64,000 nt of DNA from Bostrychus sinensis. Taxonomy: Eukaryota > Chordata > Actinopteri > Gobiiformes > Eleotridae. The DNA is taken from positions 5,369,254 to 5,433,253 of the forward strand of contig CM036242.1 in NCBI GenBank assembly GCA_020698575.1, in the 5' to 3' direction. Made by a program: the position numbers and the translations under genes. Below are positions 48,620 to 59,540 of the stretch, one piece after another. The notes under the pieces were generated by a model. It had not been told where the DNA came from and did not search any database. It saw only the letters and a list, made by a program, of their open reading frames with translations. The stretch's first letter is position 1. Each line of letters begins with the position of its first letter.

Positions 48620-51600
48620 TATCATGAACTAAAATAATTTAACAATTAAATTAAATAAAAATGCAGTTTTGATTTACTTTAGTTTGATCATGAATTTGGA
48701 GTTGTTTTTTTTGCCTCTTTTCCAGTGTAACATTAAACACCTTTTTATTGTTATTGTATTGTATTATTTATTAATTTTTTTATTGCAAATATCTAATCCT
48801 TGATTTTTTGCAAGCCTCTTCAAGCTCTGTCTATTTAAAACTATCTGGAAAATTGGTGAGTTCCCGTATCTTTGGGTTCTTGATAGGCTTGTTTGCAGAG
48901 TGACCACCTCCTGAGTGCCGCCCCTGTTTCCCAGCATTCATTGCAACATCATGGCATCCTGACCTGCTTCTCTTTCATCTATAATTGGCCATTTTAAAAG
49001 CTATACTCTTCTTCTAACCATTCCAACCACTGACAGACTAAAGTTCCCGGAGAAGAGGATGCCTGCTGATCAGGGAATGTGCAGCGCTTTCATGCTGGGT
49101 ATTTGTAGGGTAAGCTGTACAGCTGTACATGGTTTCTGCAGGCTTTTTAAGGATTTCGTGTTTGATGTCTTATGTAACTTTAGGACTGAAGACGCTTCAG
49201 TTAGCCTAAGTATCCGTAGATACTCAGCATCTACATAGAAAACTGGCATGTCAATTATTTTAGGCCATTGTTCTTGTGGTTCCATTGAAGAGTTTGTAAG
49301 GATCTCTGACTGTGTAGGCCATCGCTTACTGCATCTTCACTAATGAGGACTAGGTCTAACACAGAAATATACATTAAAGTTGGCTTGTCTGGAAGATCCT
49401 CAACATCTGTAAAATTACACAACTCAAAACTGAAATCTGGATCTTTAAACTGAAGACGGAAAGAGTGCTCTAATCCTTAAAGTATTTTATTGTGCTTGTA
49501 TTCAGGGTGAGCTTTCTGATATCTGCCTCTGTAAAAAATTTATTCTTCAGGGACACTGTCATCTAGAAGGAAAAATAAAAACATGTCATGCCAATGATTA
49601 AGAAAAACAGAGAAATTAGGGTTGTGTGTGTGATGAGTGTTAAGATTAGATTGTTCAGTGGAATTTGGGGGTTAGGAAGCCCGAGAGAGAACATTTTGTG
49701 GGCAAGAAATAATCAGAGCTGTTTTAACCTTGTTGATCTCAACTGCTGATTTGAAAAATGAACTTCCATTATTTCCATCAGTAAGCTGTCTTTTTTTATC
49801 ATGTTTTGGAGACATAGTTAGAGATAAATTTCTGTAGTTATTGGCATTATGGATCACTTGTTTGAAAAAAGTGTGCTACCCTTGAAAGAGCATTCTCCAG
49901 ACATGAGAAGGTGGACCAAAAGCCTCAATGATCTCCGGATAATGCTCAATAAAATGATGTTTTGGACGTCATCTAAAGTCTGTGTTCTGACAGTTTGCAA
50001 CTAAGAAAATCTATTGACTGTGGCTGTGGCTTGACAGTGTGGCTTGTTTTTAAAGTAAGGTTAACAATGTCTTTAAGGAGCATTATTATGTAACATGCAC
50101 CCTCTTTCTTGGGACCTTTATGACCTATGAGCAGTGGGATTACTCGAATTAGTTCTCTACTGTGCCTTTTTGTAGAGAAGTCATAGGCAATAGGGTGAAG
50201 TTGATTGGTTTTGTCATAAAATATCTATGCGAAAGCCTTGATAGAACCAGTTCAAAGAGCGACAAAGCAGTTTAAAGTACTTTATATCACTGTGACCAAT
50301 GCTAGTCTATGGTATTTCTCTGTCTGTGACCACTCATAAGGCAGATTCATCGCTCAGCGGTCGTGTCATGACGTAGGTTTAAACACTCGTTCAGCCCTCT
50401 TTCAGTCAAACTGCTTAATGAACAGCGAGTACAAAGACAATGAGGCTCAGTTTGTTTGTATGTGTTCATATGTAGACAGAGAGATTGTTTGAGATTCTGT
50501 GCACTGATACTAATGTATGTATGTTTTATTATGTAGCGTGTGTGTGTCCTGAGTTGGACTCGGCTAAAATTCTATAACTTTTTTATCTTCAACAAGTCAT
50601 AAAATCGCTCATTTATTATCTTCATTAATGCAAATTGTATAAAATAAAAGTACATTTTCTTACGTTTATAACGATATATTGGTTGGATAGTTTCTTTTAC
50701 AAATATTTTATTGCGGCCGAATGAAAGAGCGCTATTGTCCGAGGTTTAAGCTCAGCAGTGCTATGGCCCTGAGTCGGACACACAGAAGTTCCAATATCAG
50801 ACACGCTCACCTTTCTGGCTTTTTCAGCCTTATTTGTTGGATTTTTCGCTTGTGATTGGCTTTAATTTAAGGCTGGGATATTTAAGTTAACAAATTTTCA
50901 CATCCAGTACCTTGTTTCCGTTTTTCAAAATAAGATTGTGGGCTAACGTTAATCAGAAAATCACAATACGGACAGTTAGCTACAAAAACACTAAGATCAC
51001 TGAAAGAACGTCGCCCGAGTATGACCTGAGCGTTCCCTGCACTTTATTAACTACTTTATTAACTATAACTTTATTATTTGAATGAACACTTTTCACTAAG
51101 TTTAAATAAATTACATTTTTAAGGCAGAAATAGTACTTACATTTTTAAATTAAACTACCAAATTACTTGTAACAGTGAGTTTAACCATGATTTAAAATTC
51201 AAAAACTCAATTGTTAGCGGAAGTATATTATAGAATGGAGTTACTACAACTTTTTGGCCATAGGACTTTTTACAGTGTGTGTTTTCCTCCTCCATCAGAG
51301 CTCAGTGAACGAGGCAGTGCTTGACTTCCAGCTCCATTTGCACATTAGCTCAATGTGAAGCCTCTTCCAGTGCTTTGCTGAATATTTCATCACAAACCTC
51401 TGGCTCTGAGAGAAAACGCGAGCGGTGAAATGAAGCTAACACTGTGTGGACTGTCTTTAATCTGAAAGGTCAATGAACGAGGAGCTGGAGCGGAGGAGGA
51501 TTGTAGAGACTTTGACTCCAACGTAAAGCGAAGAGAGAGCACTGACTCTGACTGACAGAACATCAAGAATAAAGGTCTTGTTCCCACATAAAAAATACAG

Positions 51601-51784
51601 CACAAAGTCACTTCGACCTCTAGCATAAACCGCATTACAATGTACACATCACCCATGCCTCCCAGGTCTGTGTCCTTTGATTATATTTGCAAGATTGCTC
51701 ATTCCATTACTCTGTCTCTGTCCTCTGTGTCCCATTTATGAGGACGAGACAACAGAAAGTCACGCTGATGTTTCACAGTGCATC
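48620..51784. other. Unannotated stretch
   Basis: About 3 kb with no recognised coding exon, RNA gene or bounded repeat. A GGACTTTTTACAGTGTG motif at 51265-51281 resembles the tips of the CACTG-end elements and may mark the right end of another decayed copy. Confidence 0.4.
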
Positions 51785-51978
51785 CTAATCTTCTGTGACA
51801 GGCAGGTCTCGGACAGAGATCTTGGGACCATATATAGACGATCTTGGCGGAGGGAGTGGCGTAGATGGAGGTACGTCAGGGGGCGTGTCCAGATCGATCT
51901 TGTCCCTACTTAAACAGCGTAGACGTTGGACTGAAGAGGCTGAACTTGGGCTGGGAAAAAGATCAGAGCTCTCTCTCA
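51785..51978 (-). CDS. Candidate 3'-terminal coding exon, unknown protein
   Basis: On the minus strand a CT-rich run and CTTCCTGTGCAG (possible splice acceptor) precede an open frame of about 64 codons ending in TAG (51785-51787). The product is Ser/Pro-rich: ESSDLFPSPSSASSVQRLRC, then LDTPPDVPPSTPLPPPRSSI and a short ISVRDLPVTED C-terminus. GC content and the proline run look more like host coding sequence than the surrounding DNA. I do not recognise the protein. The upstream part of the same frame (LSSCAV...) is probably intron. It could equally be chance. Confidence 0.3.
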
Positions 51979-52239
51979 CTGCACAGGAAGAGAGGATCAG
52001 TAATATGAAAATTAAAACATTTATGTAGCATTTTATAGCCTTCATGGAGCATTTATTAATAATAATAGAATAATAATAATAAAATCAACAGTTTTTATTT
52101 GCAGTCCTGGGGCGTTTACAGTGAGGAATCACAAAATAAGTCAGCAAGCAAAAGAACTGTGCCATTTTACGCAAACTGGATGTGTTTGTCTCTCTCTCTC
52201 ATCCAAGGACTGTGTGATTAATTACTGCGTCCATAGTGA

Positions 52240-52443
52240 GCGCGAGCTGTCCCGCAGGTTAGAGCAGTGCAGCGGGACATTGCTCCACAGAATTTTTCTG
52301 TTGAATTTATGCTACATTTGTGAACTTGGCCAGAGAGGAAAGGTGAGAGGGAGAAGCTGTGCGGGACCTCGGGTTGATGCGCTGCTGCTGCTAAAAGAAA
52401 TGCGCGCTGGAGACGCTTTTACGCACAGAAAAGCAGCCGCTGG
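52240..52443 (+). promoter_or_regulatory. Candidate CpG-rich first exon / promoter-proximal island
   Basis: Compared with its surroundings this stretch is rich in CpG (GAGCGCGAGC, CCTCGGG, AAATGCGCGCTGG, CTTTTACGCACAG) and ends at a good splice-donor match, CCGCTG|GTGAGT, near 52443. That arrangement is usual for a vertebrate first exon. No ATG with convincing coding follows; the 139-codon frame through it is not domain-like. Weak, by composition only. Confidence 0.25.
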
Positions 52444-52937
52444 TGAGTTTCATGTTGTATCCTCATGTAGCCCAGAGGCAGGGGCCGTATTAACTCCTTT
52501 CAACTGTTTTACATTAAAAACAAATATGTTCATGAGGTGATGCACAGCAAGTTGTATCTTAGATTTGTGTAGACTTTATACAGATATTTTTCAAACATGG
52601 TGCGTTGGACTGTCACATGGTCCGCTCCATGCGCAGAATATAAATGAATAAAGAGTGGAATCGATGTGACATTTCTCTCCAAGTGCACAATAGTAGTTAG
52701 GCCTTAATTTTTATTTTATTGACTTTATATTGTGAGTATGTCTGCATGTGCGGTGCTTCACTGAAATCACCTGCTTCAGATACAAACCACTGCTTTAGTG
52801 ACAGCAGTTCCCTGTCCCACACCATGCCCTGGTGTTAGACCACGCCTCCCGGTCCTGGCAGAGACGTAGACGTAGACGGGCTGCACATGACAGCAAATTT
52901 CAGCCGTCTCTGCCACCGCCATGTGGAAAATAGGGCC

Positions 52938-53099
52938 CTATAACTCTCTCTGTGTCTCTTTGAGATTCTGTAACTCCCCTTGTGTTGTGTCTCTCTGTGA
53001 CTCTATAACTTTCTCTATGATGCTCTAACTCTCTTGCTTTTCTTTGGGAATCTATAACCCTCTCTGTAAATCTATGACACTCTGTGACTCTCTGTGACA
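52938..53099. repeat. Degenerate ~20-bp tandem repeat
   Basis: Repeated variants of 'ctctataactctctctgtga' across about 160 bp. The minus-strand reading frame through it is an artefact of the repetition. Confidence 0.75.
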
Positions 53100-53747
53100 A
53101 GACTCAGAAAAACCTTCCCTCTCGCATTTATTCACTTTGCACAAGTTAGATTCAAGTACAGTTTATTCATATTAATTTTAATTAGCTCATTAGTTTAAAA
53201 TGTTCTATCAGAAACTCCCTTAATACCTGTGTATCTTATCTCCTGACAACAGGAAGAGACTAAACAATTATCTGGTCTTCCAATGAACAAACTATTAAAA
53301 ATGCAGTGTTGGACCTGAAATGTCTCCTCTGTCCATATACTAAAAGTTATTTCACTAACTAGCTATTTATAGTCCTATTCAAAGTGACAGATGCAGATGA
53401 GACGTCGTTAAAGCTCATGATGGAGCTGTCCCTGGTGCAGAGAAATGTTCCTCATCAGACATATGTCAAATTTATTTTGGTTCTCTGTGTCAGACTAATA
53501 GCATTTTAAACCATTGCTCAGATAAAGTCACTGTAGGGATTCACAGAGTCACTGTCACCTCCGTTATAGGTATTGTTTGTGATAACAGCTCTTTTGAATG
53601 GCCTTTCATCCTGTTATTAATTACCTCTGAGTCTAAAACACATCTGGGCCTAAAATATAAACCTCACTTCAGACAGAGGACAGTTACCAAAGTACAATAC
53701 TTCTGCAAATAGCATACGTTTCCCTCTAGAAAGTCAAAGTGCTGATA
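53100..53747. other. Unannotated stretch
   Basis: Nothing recognised. Confidence 0.4.
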
Positions 53748-54745
53748 GGACTTTTTACTGTGTAGGACCTAACACTGTCAGTGAACATATGGTCCTTATC
53801 TGTCTAGTGTTAAATTTACTCTTTACTCTAGTGTTAATATTTCAGTGTTAAAATGAACACAGCACCATGACACTGGGGAACAATGCCACACATGACCTGA
53901 TGTCTTTGAGATAAAACGGGCTACTTTCAAATACACTCACTCCCATCATTTAATGGGCAGTGATTTAAAAACTTCTTTTGACTGGCACTTCAGACATAAT
54001 TTTTGAGCATTGTGTTTCTTTTCCTATCAAGAAGTTATAAAGGATACAGTAGAGATGTTGTGCTTGAGCCCGCTGCTCGACACAGTATCGAGCTTTGGAA
54101 GTTCTTTGAGAAGAGTGATTTGAGCAGGATTCAAGCCCTGCTTAAGCTCTTGTGACCAAAGCGAGCGAGGCCTCATTTTGTTTTTTCATGTACTCCAATG
54201 GGACGCAGTTCTCACCAACAGCCAACAGATGTCACTATTCAGTCCGTAATAAATGCTTTGATCAGTGTGTCTTTCCTGTGGCGGCTGTGTCAAAGTGAGG
54301 CCTCAAATTCACCATCACTAAGATAGTTTTTTAAAGAAGAAAAAAGTATATTGAGAATACATTTCCAGTTAATACAGGAGTCACAGTTTCTCTGAGTCAT
54401 GGTTGCACCATGACTGATGTGGACAGAAACACATTATAATATTATAATATATTCACATTTATATAGTGCTTTTCTATCTTCATGTGTACTCAAAGTGCTT
54501 TACATCAAGGAACCATTCACCCATTCACTCACATTCATACACCAGTGTGCACAGACACCGGAAACAAGGTGGGTTAAGTGTCTTGCCCAAGGACACAATG
54601 ACAGTAGGCAACGGTGGGAGTGGAGTTTGAACCCCAGTGGACCAGCGGCTCTACCAACTGAGCTACTGCTGCTTTATCACTGAAGTTTAACTACAGCTGA
54701 AAGGTTTTTCTGTTTAATCATTTTCTTCAAAAAACACCACAATTA
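53748..54745. mobile_element. Palindromic element, terminal type I, with rearranged left tip and SINE insertion
   Basis: From 53771 it matches the type I arm (AACACTGTCAGTGAACATAT) and core ('gacactggggaacaatgcca' at 53869, 'catttaatgggcagtg'). The centre at 54384 has 'tttctctgagtcatggttgc' and the hairpin. The first ~22 bp are replaced by GGACTTTTTACTGTG (53748-53762), the exact inverse of the usual tip. A stretch at about 54030-54325 is absent from the full copy and looks inserted. A tRNA-derived SINE splits the element at 54436. The right arm is lost after about 54745. Confidence 0.75.
54436..54674 (-). mobile_element. tRNA-derived SINE (V-SINE-like), minus strand
   Basis: On the minus strand the 5' head contains an RNA polymerase III A box, TAGCTCAGTTGG (54665-54654), and a B box, GGTTCAAACTCC (54633-54622). 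A central 'gtccttgggcaagacactta' block, conserved in vertebrate V-SINEs and related repeats, follows, then 'tgtaaagcactttgagt' and an (ATAATATT)n-type tail. It interrupts the palindromic element between ACATTATA and (TTAT)CACTGAAG, giving a short TTAT duplication by comparison with the uninterrupted copy at 35057. Confidence 0.8.
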
Positions 54746-56180
54746 ATTAAATCCAATATGCTAAATATATTTATTATATTTTTATAAGATTTATGTTGAT
54801 TTTAATAACTAAGTGTGTTTTAATTAAATAGCTTTTATTATTAACATCATGAAACAGAGTGCCTTGGATTCCTTTCTTCTGCAGTTACCAGGTATCACCT
54901 TTTTATTTTTTTCCAAAGAGCACCTGACTTATTTTTTGACCTGAGCACCCACAAAGCGCTCCCCACCATTTTTTCTTATCTGTAGTTATATTGACAAAAA
55001 TCTTTCATTCACTGCTAAAACTCCTGTTGAGATCATTCATTCCTTGAAAGCCATGTCCGCCATCTGTGTGTCATGTGATCAAAATGCCCTTCACTGATTC
55101 GCTCAATGGGAATATCAGCTTCCACTGAACAAGAGCTGTGCCGTGTCGACCCAGTTTCCAACAGGATATATTGGGTATTACACTAAAATGGATTTGGGCT
55201 TTGAAAACAGCGCTATACAAAGAGTCAATTACAAACCGCAGCTCAATTTCTTTATTTAATTGGTATTTATCAGGTTTTGCAAATGAACTCTTCCTATCCT
55301 AAGCCTCTGTCATGTGAATGGACTCCTGATGCATTCCATCAGCTCTTAGCTCGGAGATATGACGGCTTTATGCTATTAATATTCATGGATACATTTTAGC
55401 GACTTAGGGAAAGAAAGATAAACCTGCTCCAGACTGTCCTTTGCCAGGGGCCAAAGAGGCTCAGTCAAAGAGAAAATAATAAGACACTGGTTCATTCTTC
55501 AGACTGCTAATTCCACAAACCTCCAGAACATGTTTACTCAGGCTGAAAACTGAGCTGAAAGCGTTTAGAGAGCTTTTGTGATGGAGATGTGTTTGAGTCA
55601 GGGTCGAGCTCAGAGGGGCAGAGCACACAGCAGTAAACAGAGATACAGTTATACATTAGGAAAAAAGTATTTTAAAGCATTTTTCTTTCTGCTCTTGTTT
55701 ACATGAATATGGCGTGCACACCCCAGGCCACTTTATTAGACTAAACTTATTTTTAAAATGTTGCAGAAAGCTGCTTATTGTTCTTTATGCTGATTGTTAT
55801 GTAGGTTGTAGTGGGCATTGGTGTGGGGAGTATTATTGCGTATTTTATATTAGATTTGTTTATTTTATTTAGCTTTAACTAAATTTGTTTACCTTAAATT
55901 TCATTTAAACTTGCTCTGCAACTAGTGCATGGGGAGAACTAAAAAATGCATTTTGAATTGTTGTTCTATGAGGTTTTATGGCAGAGAAATAAGCAAAAAT
56001 ATTTGTATTGCCTTTTTGAGCTTTTCAGGCCATGAGAAGGTAATTCGGGCGGTGTCCTATGAACTGCAGAGTAAAAGCCCAACTGTTTGGAAACACCAGC
56101 GCCCTCTGCTGGACAAATAGCAGAAGGTCATCATTTGCAAATAAACAGGTTTTATTCCAGCACTACAGCACACAGTAAAA
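54746..56180. other. Unannotated stretch
   Basis: No exon or bounded repeat recognised. Confidence 0.4.
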
Positions 56181-56272
56181 ATAGTACTGTTTATATCGGT
56201 CCGATTTCGGCCGATAACCGATATTTTTCTAATGATCCTATATAGGCCAATAATATCGGTCGAGCTCTACTT
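56181..56272. repeat. Terminal fragment of a hAT-like repeat
   Basis: 'Tatcggtccgatttcggccg' and 'aatatcggtcgagctcta' are the inner and outer parts of a common TAGAGCT..CCGATAT-ended repeat. Only one end survives. Confidence 0.45.
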
Positions 56273-56690
56273 TGAACCTGGCAGAATTCTCTTCATGTCT
56301 GCCAACAGAGGAACCACTCAGATGCTTTCATTCCCAGTTTTCCTATGTTAATGTAAATAGCTGTTTAAGCAGCTTGCATTAGAGTAGCTGTGTGTGCTGA
56401 AAACACACTGATGGCTTTGTCTCATTCAGTATCCGTCCATGATGTAATAAGAAGGTAGTAAGCAGATTATTTTTAAGCATGTTCCTTCTATCAGCTGAAG
56501 GCAGGACCTCCATTAACCCTGGTTCATTGAGTCTGTTTTCACTGCGCTTTTTGTGTCCTGACAGATTTCTCACACTGTGTAATGTGACACAGTTCAAGTA
56601 GAACACTTCGAATGGTTTGTAGATTAGAGATGAGTGTAATCAGGATTTTCTATGGATTAAATGTGACACTGATAATCTGTGCTCCTCAAA
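56273..56690. other. Unannotated stretch
   Basis: Nothing recognised up to the Penelope-like insertion site. Confidence 0.4.
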
Positions 56691-56704
56691 TAGACTTTTA
56701 CGTT

Positions 56705-57054
56705 CATTCATTAACTGCAATACCTCTTATGTAATCTACAGGTTGGAGTGCCCATGTGGATGTTTCTACATTGGAAGGACTAAGCGTAAATTGAAAGTTA
56801 GGCTTGCTGAACATAAACATGCTATTAGAACAAGTGATCTCCAATACAGTATGGCATCACATTATAAAGAAGCATGTCATGGCAATAGTTGCAACAGTTT
56901 GAAAATGTGCGGCATTGAACACATTAAACTGCCAATAAGGGGTGGAGATGGACTAAAGCAACTTCTTCAAAGAGAATCCTATTGGATATATTCTCTAAAG
57001 GCAACACAATATCCAGGCCTAAATGAAGAACTTGACTTTACTCCTTTTTTGTGA
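56705..57054 (+). pseudogene. GIY-YIG endonuclease domain of a Penelope-like element (partial)
   Basis: The frame is open from the left edge of the insertion: FINCNTSYVIYRLECPCG, then CFYIGRTKRKLKVRLAEHKH, and further on LLQRESYWIYSL and a C-terminal LNEELDFTPFL before TGA. Y-V-I-Y followed by F-Y-I-G is the split GIY-YIG signature; RTKRKLKVRLAEH supplies the catalytic Arg region, and the Glu of QRES the metal-binding position. CPCG between the two Tyr motifs is typical of Penelope/Poseidon/Neptune elements. The domain appears undamaged, but the RT domain is missing and there is no own start signal. The ATG at 56743 shown by a naive reading is internal. Confidence 0.9.
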
Positions 57055-57556
57055 ATTATTTTTCATTGTGATTCCATAGTTTTGTCATGTTTTGGAACTA
57101 TTTTGCGATTATTTTCTGTTTATATTGAAATGAATTAAAGATATTAGGGCATGCGCAAACACAAGAACGCGCACTATCGCCGAAACCAGGAAGATGAACG
57201 AATGAATGGCGAGTCCGTGGAACAATGGTTAACGTACTCATGACGAAAACGATTGGATGAGGTTTTTTAAGTCCCACAGAGTCCACAGTTTATTAATATT
57301 ATTATTATATTTTCTAATACACCAATTTATAAGCCTTATACAGGGCAGTGAAGGTAGTTTTAATAAATATTGCAAAAAATGAATTTATAAAGATCCTCCC
57401 TAATACCTTTAACTTTACTTATTTGTGGTTTCTGCAATAATGTTGTGTGATTATCTTGTTACGTATTTACTCTTTGGATTGGTCATGTGAACAGGTCACA
57501 TGATCTCTAGGTATAAAAGAGTTCTGGCAGCCATTTTGTTTCTTTTAATGATGCAC

Positions 57557-57598
57557 ATGCCCTGATGAAGGCCCTGAGAGGCTGAAACGCGTTGGTAT
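57557..57598 (+). ncRNA. Hammerhead ribozyme motif (type I, minimal stem III)
   Basis: All conserved core positions are in order. CTGATGA is at 57562-57568; helix II is GGCC (57570-57573) paired with GGCT (57580-57583) around a CTGAGA loop; GAAA is at 57584-57587. Stem III is AC/GT within the palindrome ACGCGT (57587-57592). U at 57593 is the H17 cleavage position. Helix I pairs ATGCC (57557-57561) with GGTAT (57594-57598). Hammerhead motifs with such short stem III are reported from Penelope-like elements and are thought to act as dimers; the self-complementary ACGCGT fits that. Activity is not shown by sequence alone. Confidence 0.75.
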
Positions 57599-57692
57599 TT
57601 TTAAACTTAATACAGCCCATGAAATAAAGGCTTTTTAAATACCTTTGAAATCCCACTGAGTGCCTCAGTCTCTGTTAGTAGACTTTTACGTT

Positions 57693-59206
57693 GATCTGTG
57701 TGTTGAGTGCTTTTTTACGTTGCCCTGTTGTTGGTCAGTGTAGGACTGCGATTGCTTTTGTTTAAGATGAAGTTGTCTTTTTGATACAAATCAGCCAGGT
57801 ACCTTTCAGTAATTCTTGTAGTTTAATGGAAGATGTGAACAGCAAAGTGTGGGGCTAGTGAGATTACTGCGCAACTAAAAAGAACAAAACAGAAATTTTA
57901 CTTAAATAAAAAGGCACAACAGATACTATACAATGCTATGCTATAATAAAAAAAAAAAAAAACGCGCAAAAAGTACTCGGAACACAGACGCACACTAAAA
58001 ATAGTCAATGATAATTGTGTATTTGTGCACGCATTTACAACATTTGTCACTGAGCCACTGAGGATCTGTCCTGGGACTGTCCTGAGTCTGTCCTCAATGT
58101 GTCATGGGTCTGTCCTGGACCTTGACTTTTCAAAGATTGGATTAGTGGTCTGTCGCCCCCTGCTGGCAATGGTGGGGACTGGACAGAGTATAAAATGGCT
58201 GTTTAGCATTGATATTAGCAACCTGATGCTAACAGATAGATAAATGAGCTGGCTGCTTTGTCGTGACAGCAATTTAAACGAACGTTGAAATGATCAGATT
58301 GATTCCGGTGATGGGGTATGGGCTTTAGAAACTCACATGAGCACTTCCTGGTAGAGCTGTGAGACCGAGCATTTTCAGCTTTCGTAAAAGAGACGGGCTC
58401 AGCATACAGGATTACTCAAGTGTGGATGAAACAAAACACAACTTCAGTTATGTTTTTGAGGTGCAAACAACAATATAACATTGTTATTCACCCAAACTGA
58501 TTTAGCGGAATAGGGGAGCTTTAACATGAAAGTAAGTTCTGTAACCTTAGATGGCATTTTCTTGAACTCCTACACAAACTCCTAATCCCGTCTGCACTGA
58601 ACAAGACGGAAAATGGATGCAAATGTGTGCAAATCCTAATCTTATTTTACTAATCTTTGTTTAAAACGCTTACTCTGTGTTACTTCTGGAGATATTTAAA
58701 TTGCCTAATTTGTCCTTTCCACTGTTTATCATGCCACACTTGCATCTAGCCTGTACTATCCTATGAACAATATTTACTGTATATGGAAATGACGTGAATT
58801 GAGCCCTCAGATGTGATGCATTGCGGCATCAATAAACTGCAGCTCTATTACCTGCTGTAGGAATATGAAACACGCTACAGAGGTCAAACTGTGTGTGAGC
58901 CAACCTTTTACTGCCTCGGGACCATTAGTAGAAAACTAGCAACAACATCAGAGAGCTGCTCCTGAACACATCTCCTCCAGAGACTCTGAGGCCCCGGGCA
59001 GAAACACTGTAAAAACATTTAACTATGTTTGTTTGAAAAGAGAGAAAAACACTCAGCTCACAGTGCACAGCCAGTGGGACCAACACAGGTTATAATGTCA
59101 CAGAGTAATGTGGGTGATTTTAATAACTGTAAAAACCTTACATTGTGGTTTAGACTCAAAAATCTGTGGTAATGGTGCAGAATATTACAGTGTAAAATAG
59201 TAATTG
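57693..59206. other. Unannotated stretch
   Basis: Poly-A tract near 57946-57961; no gene or bounded repeat recognised. Confidence 0.4.
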
Positions 59207-59440
59207 CACTGAAAAAAATGTAAAATGTACAGGAAATTACTGGAAATAATTACAAACTTGAGAAATTTACCATAAAAAAGACAGTGTCGCTATGAAACTT
59301 TTACAGTAAATTACCTTAATCTTTAGTAATTGTTGGAAGACCATGAGTCACATTAACGTCTTTAGTACCAAAAAGTTAACATTTTAGATTTTCTTGAGCC
59401 ACTTTTCAGATTTTTTTTATTTACTGCCTTATTTTTATTT
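59207..59440. repeat. Possible fifth CACTG-end terminus
   Basis: CACTGAAAAAAATGTAAAATG starts a stretch rich in TTACAGTAAATTACC-type motifs; related TTTACAGTAAAACTAAATTC lies near 61533. It resembles the left end of another CACTG-end palindrome, but no inverted partner or shared core could be confirmed. Confidence 0.3.
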
Positions 59441-59540
59441 CAGGAACACATGAAGATTTTGTAAAAAATACTTTCATTTCTGCGTTAAGCACTTTAACCC
59501 TAGTTCTAACAGGAAAATAAGAACCATTTGATGCTGGAGT

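Larger units (their letters stand above)
56691..57692 (+). mobile_element. Penelope-like element insertion with 14-bp target duplication
   Basis: TAGACTTTTACGTT occurs at 56691-56704 and again at 57679-57692, and the DNA between them is one insertion of 974 bp. It starts inside the coding region, just before the GIY-YIG endonuclease, carries the complete end of that coding region, an AT-rich spacer, and a terminal segment with a hammerhead-ribozyme motif. Reverse transcriptase is absent, so this is a 5'-truncated copy moved by another element's enzymes. The perfect duplication indicates a fairly recent insertion. Confidence 0.88.

Noticed and set aside
51795..52028. Gly-rich plus-strand frame overlapping the minus-strand exon candidate
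   Set aside because: It is the antisense of a Ser/Pro-rich frame that has a better acceptor and stop; both cannot easily be coding.
52121..52540. A 139-codon plus-strand frame as a gene
   Set aside because: No domain, Cys-rich without pattern; kept only as a CpG-rich possible first exon.
52900..53100. A 66-codon minus-strand frame with repeated VTE/RVT motifs
   Set aside because: The pattern is explained by the 20-bp tandem repeat on which it lies.
54622..54665. A functional tRNA gene
   Set aside because: A and B boxes are present, but no acceptor stem or anticodon arm folds properly and a SINE body follows.
57561..57600. Similarity of the CTGATGA...GAAAC block to a possible attenuator or self-folding control element of a host gene
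   Set aside because: It lies within the duplicated borders of the Penelope-like insertion and fits that element's hammerhead better.
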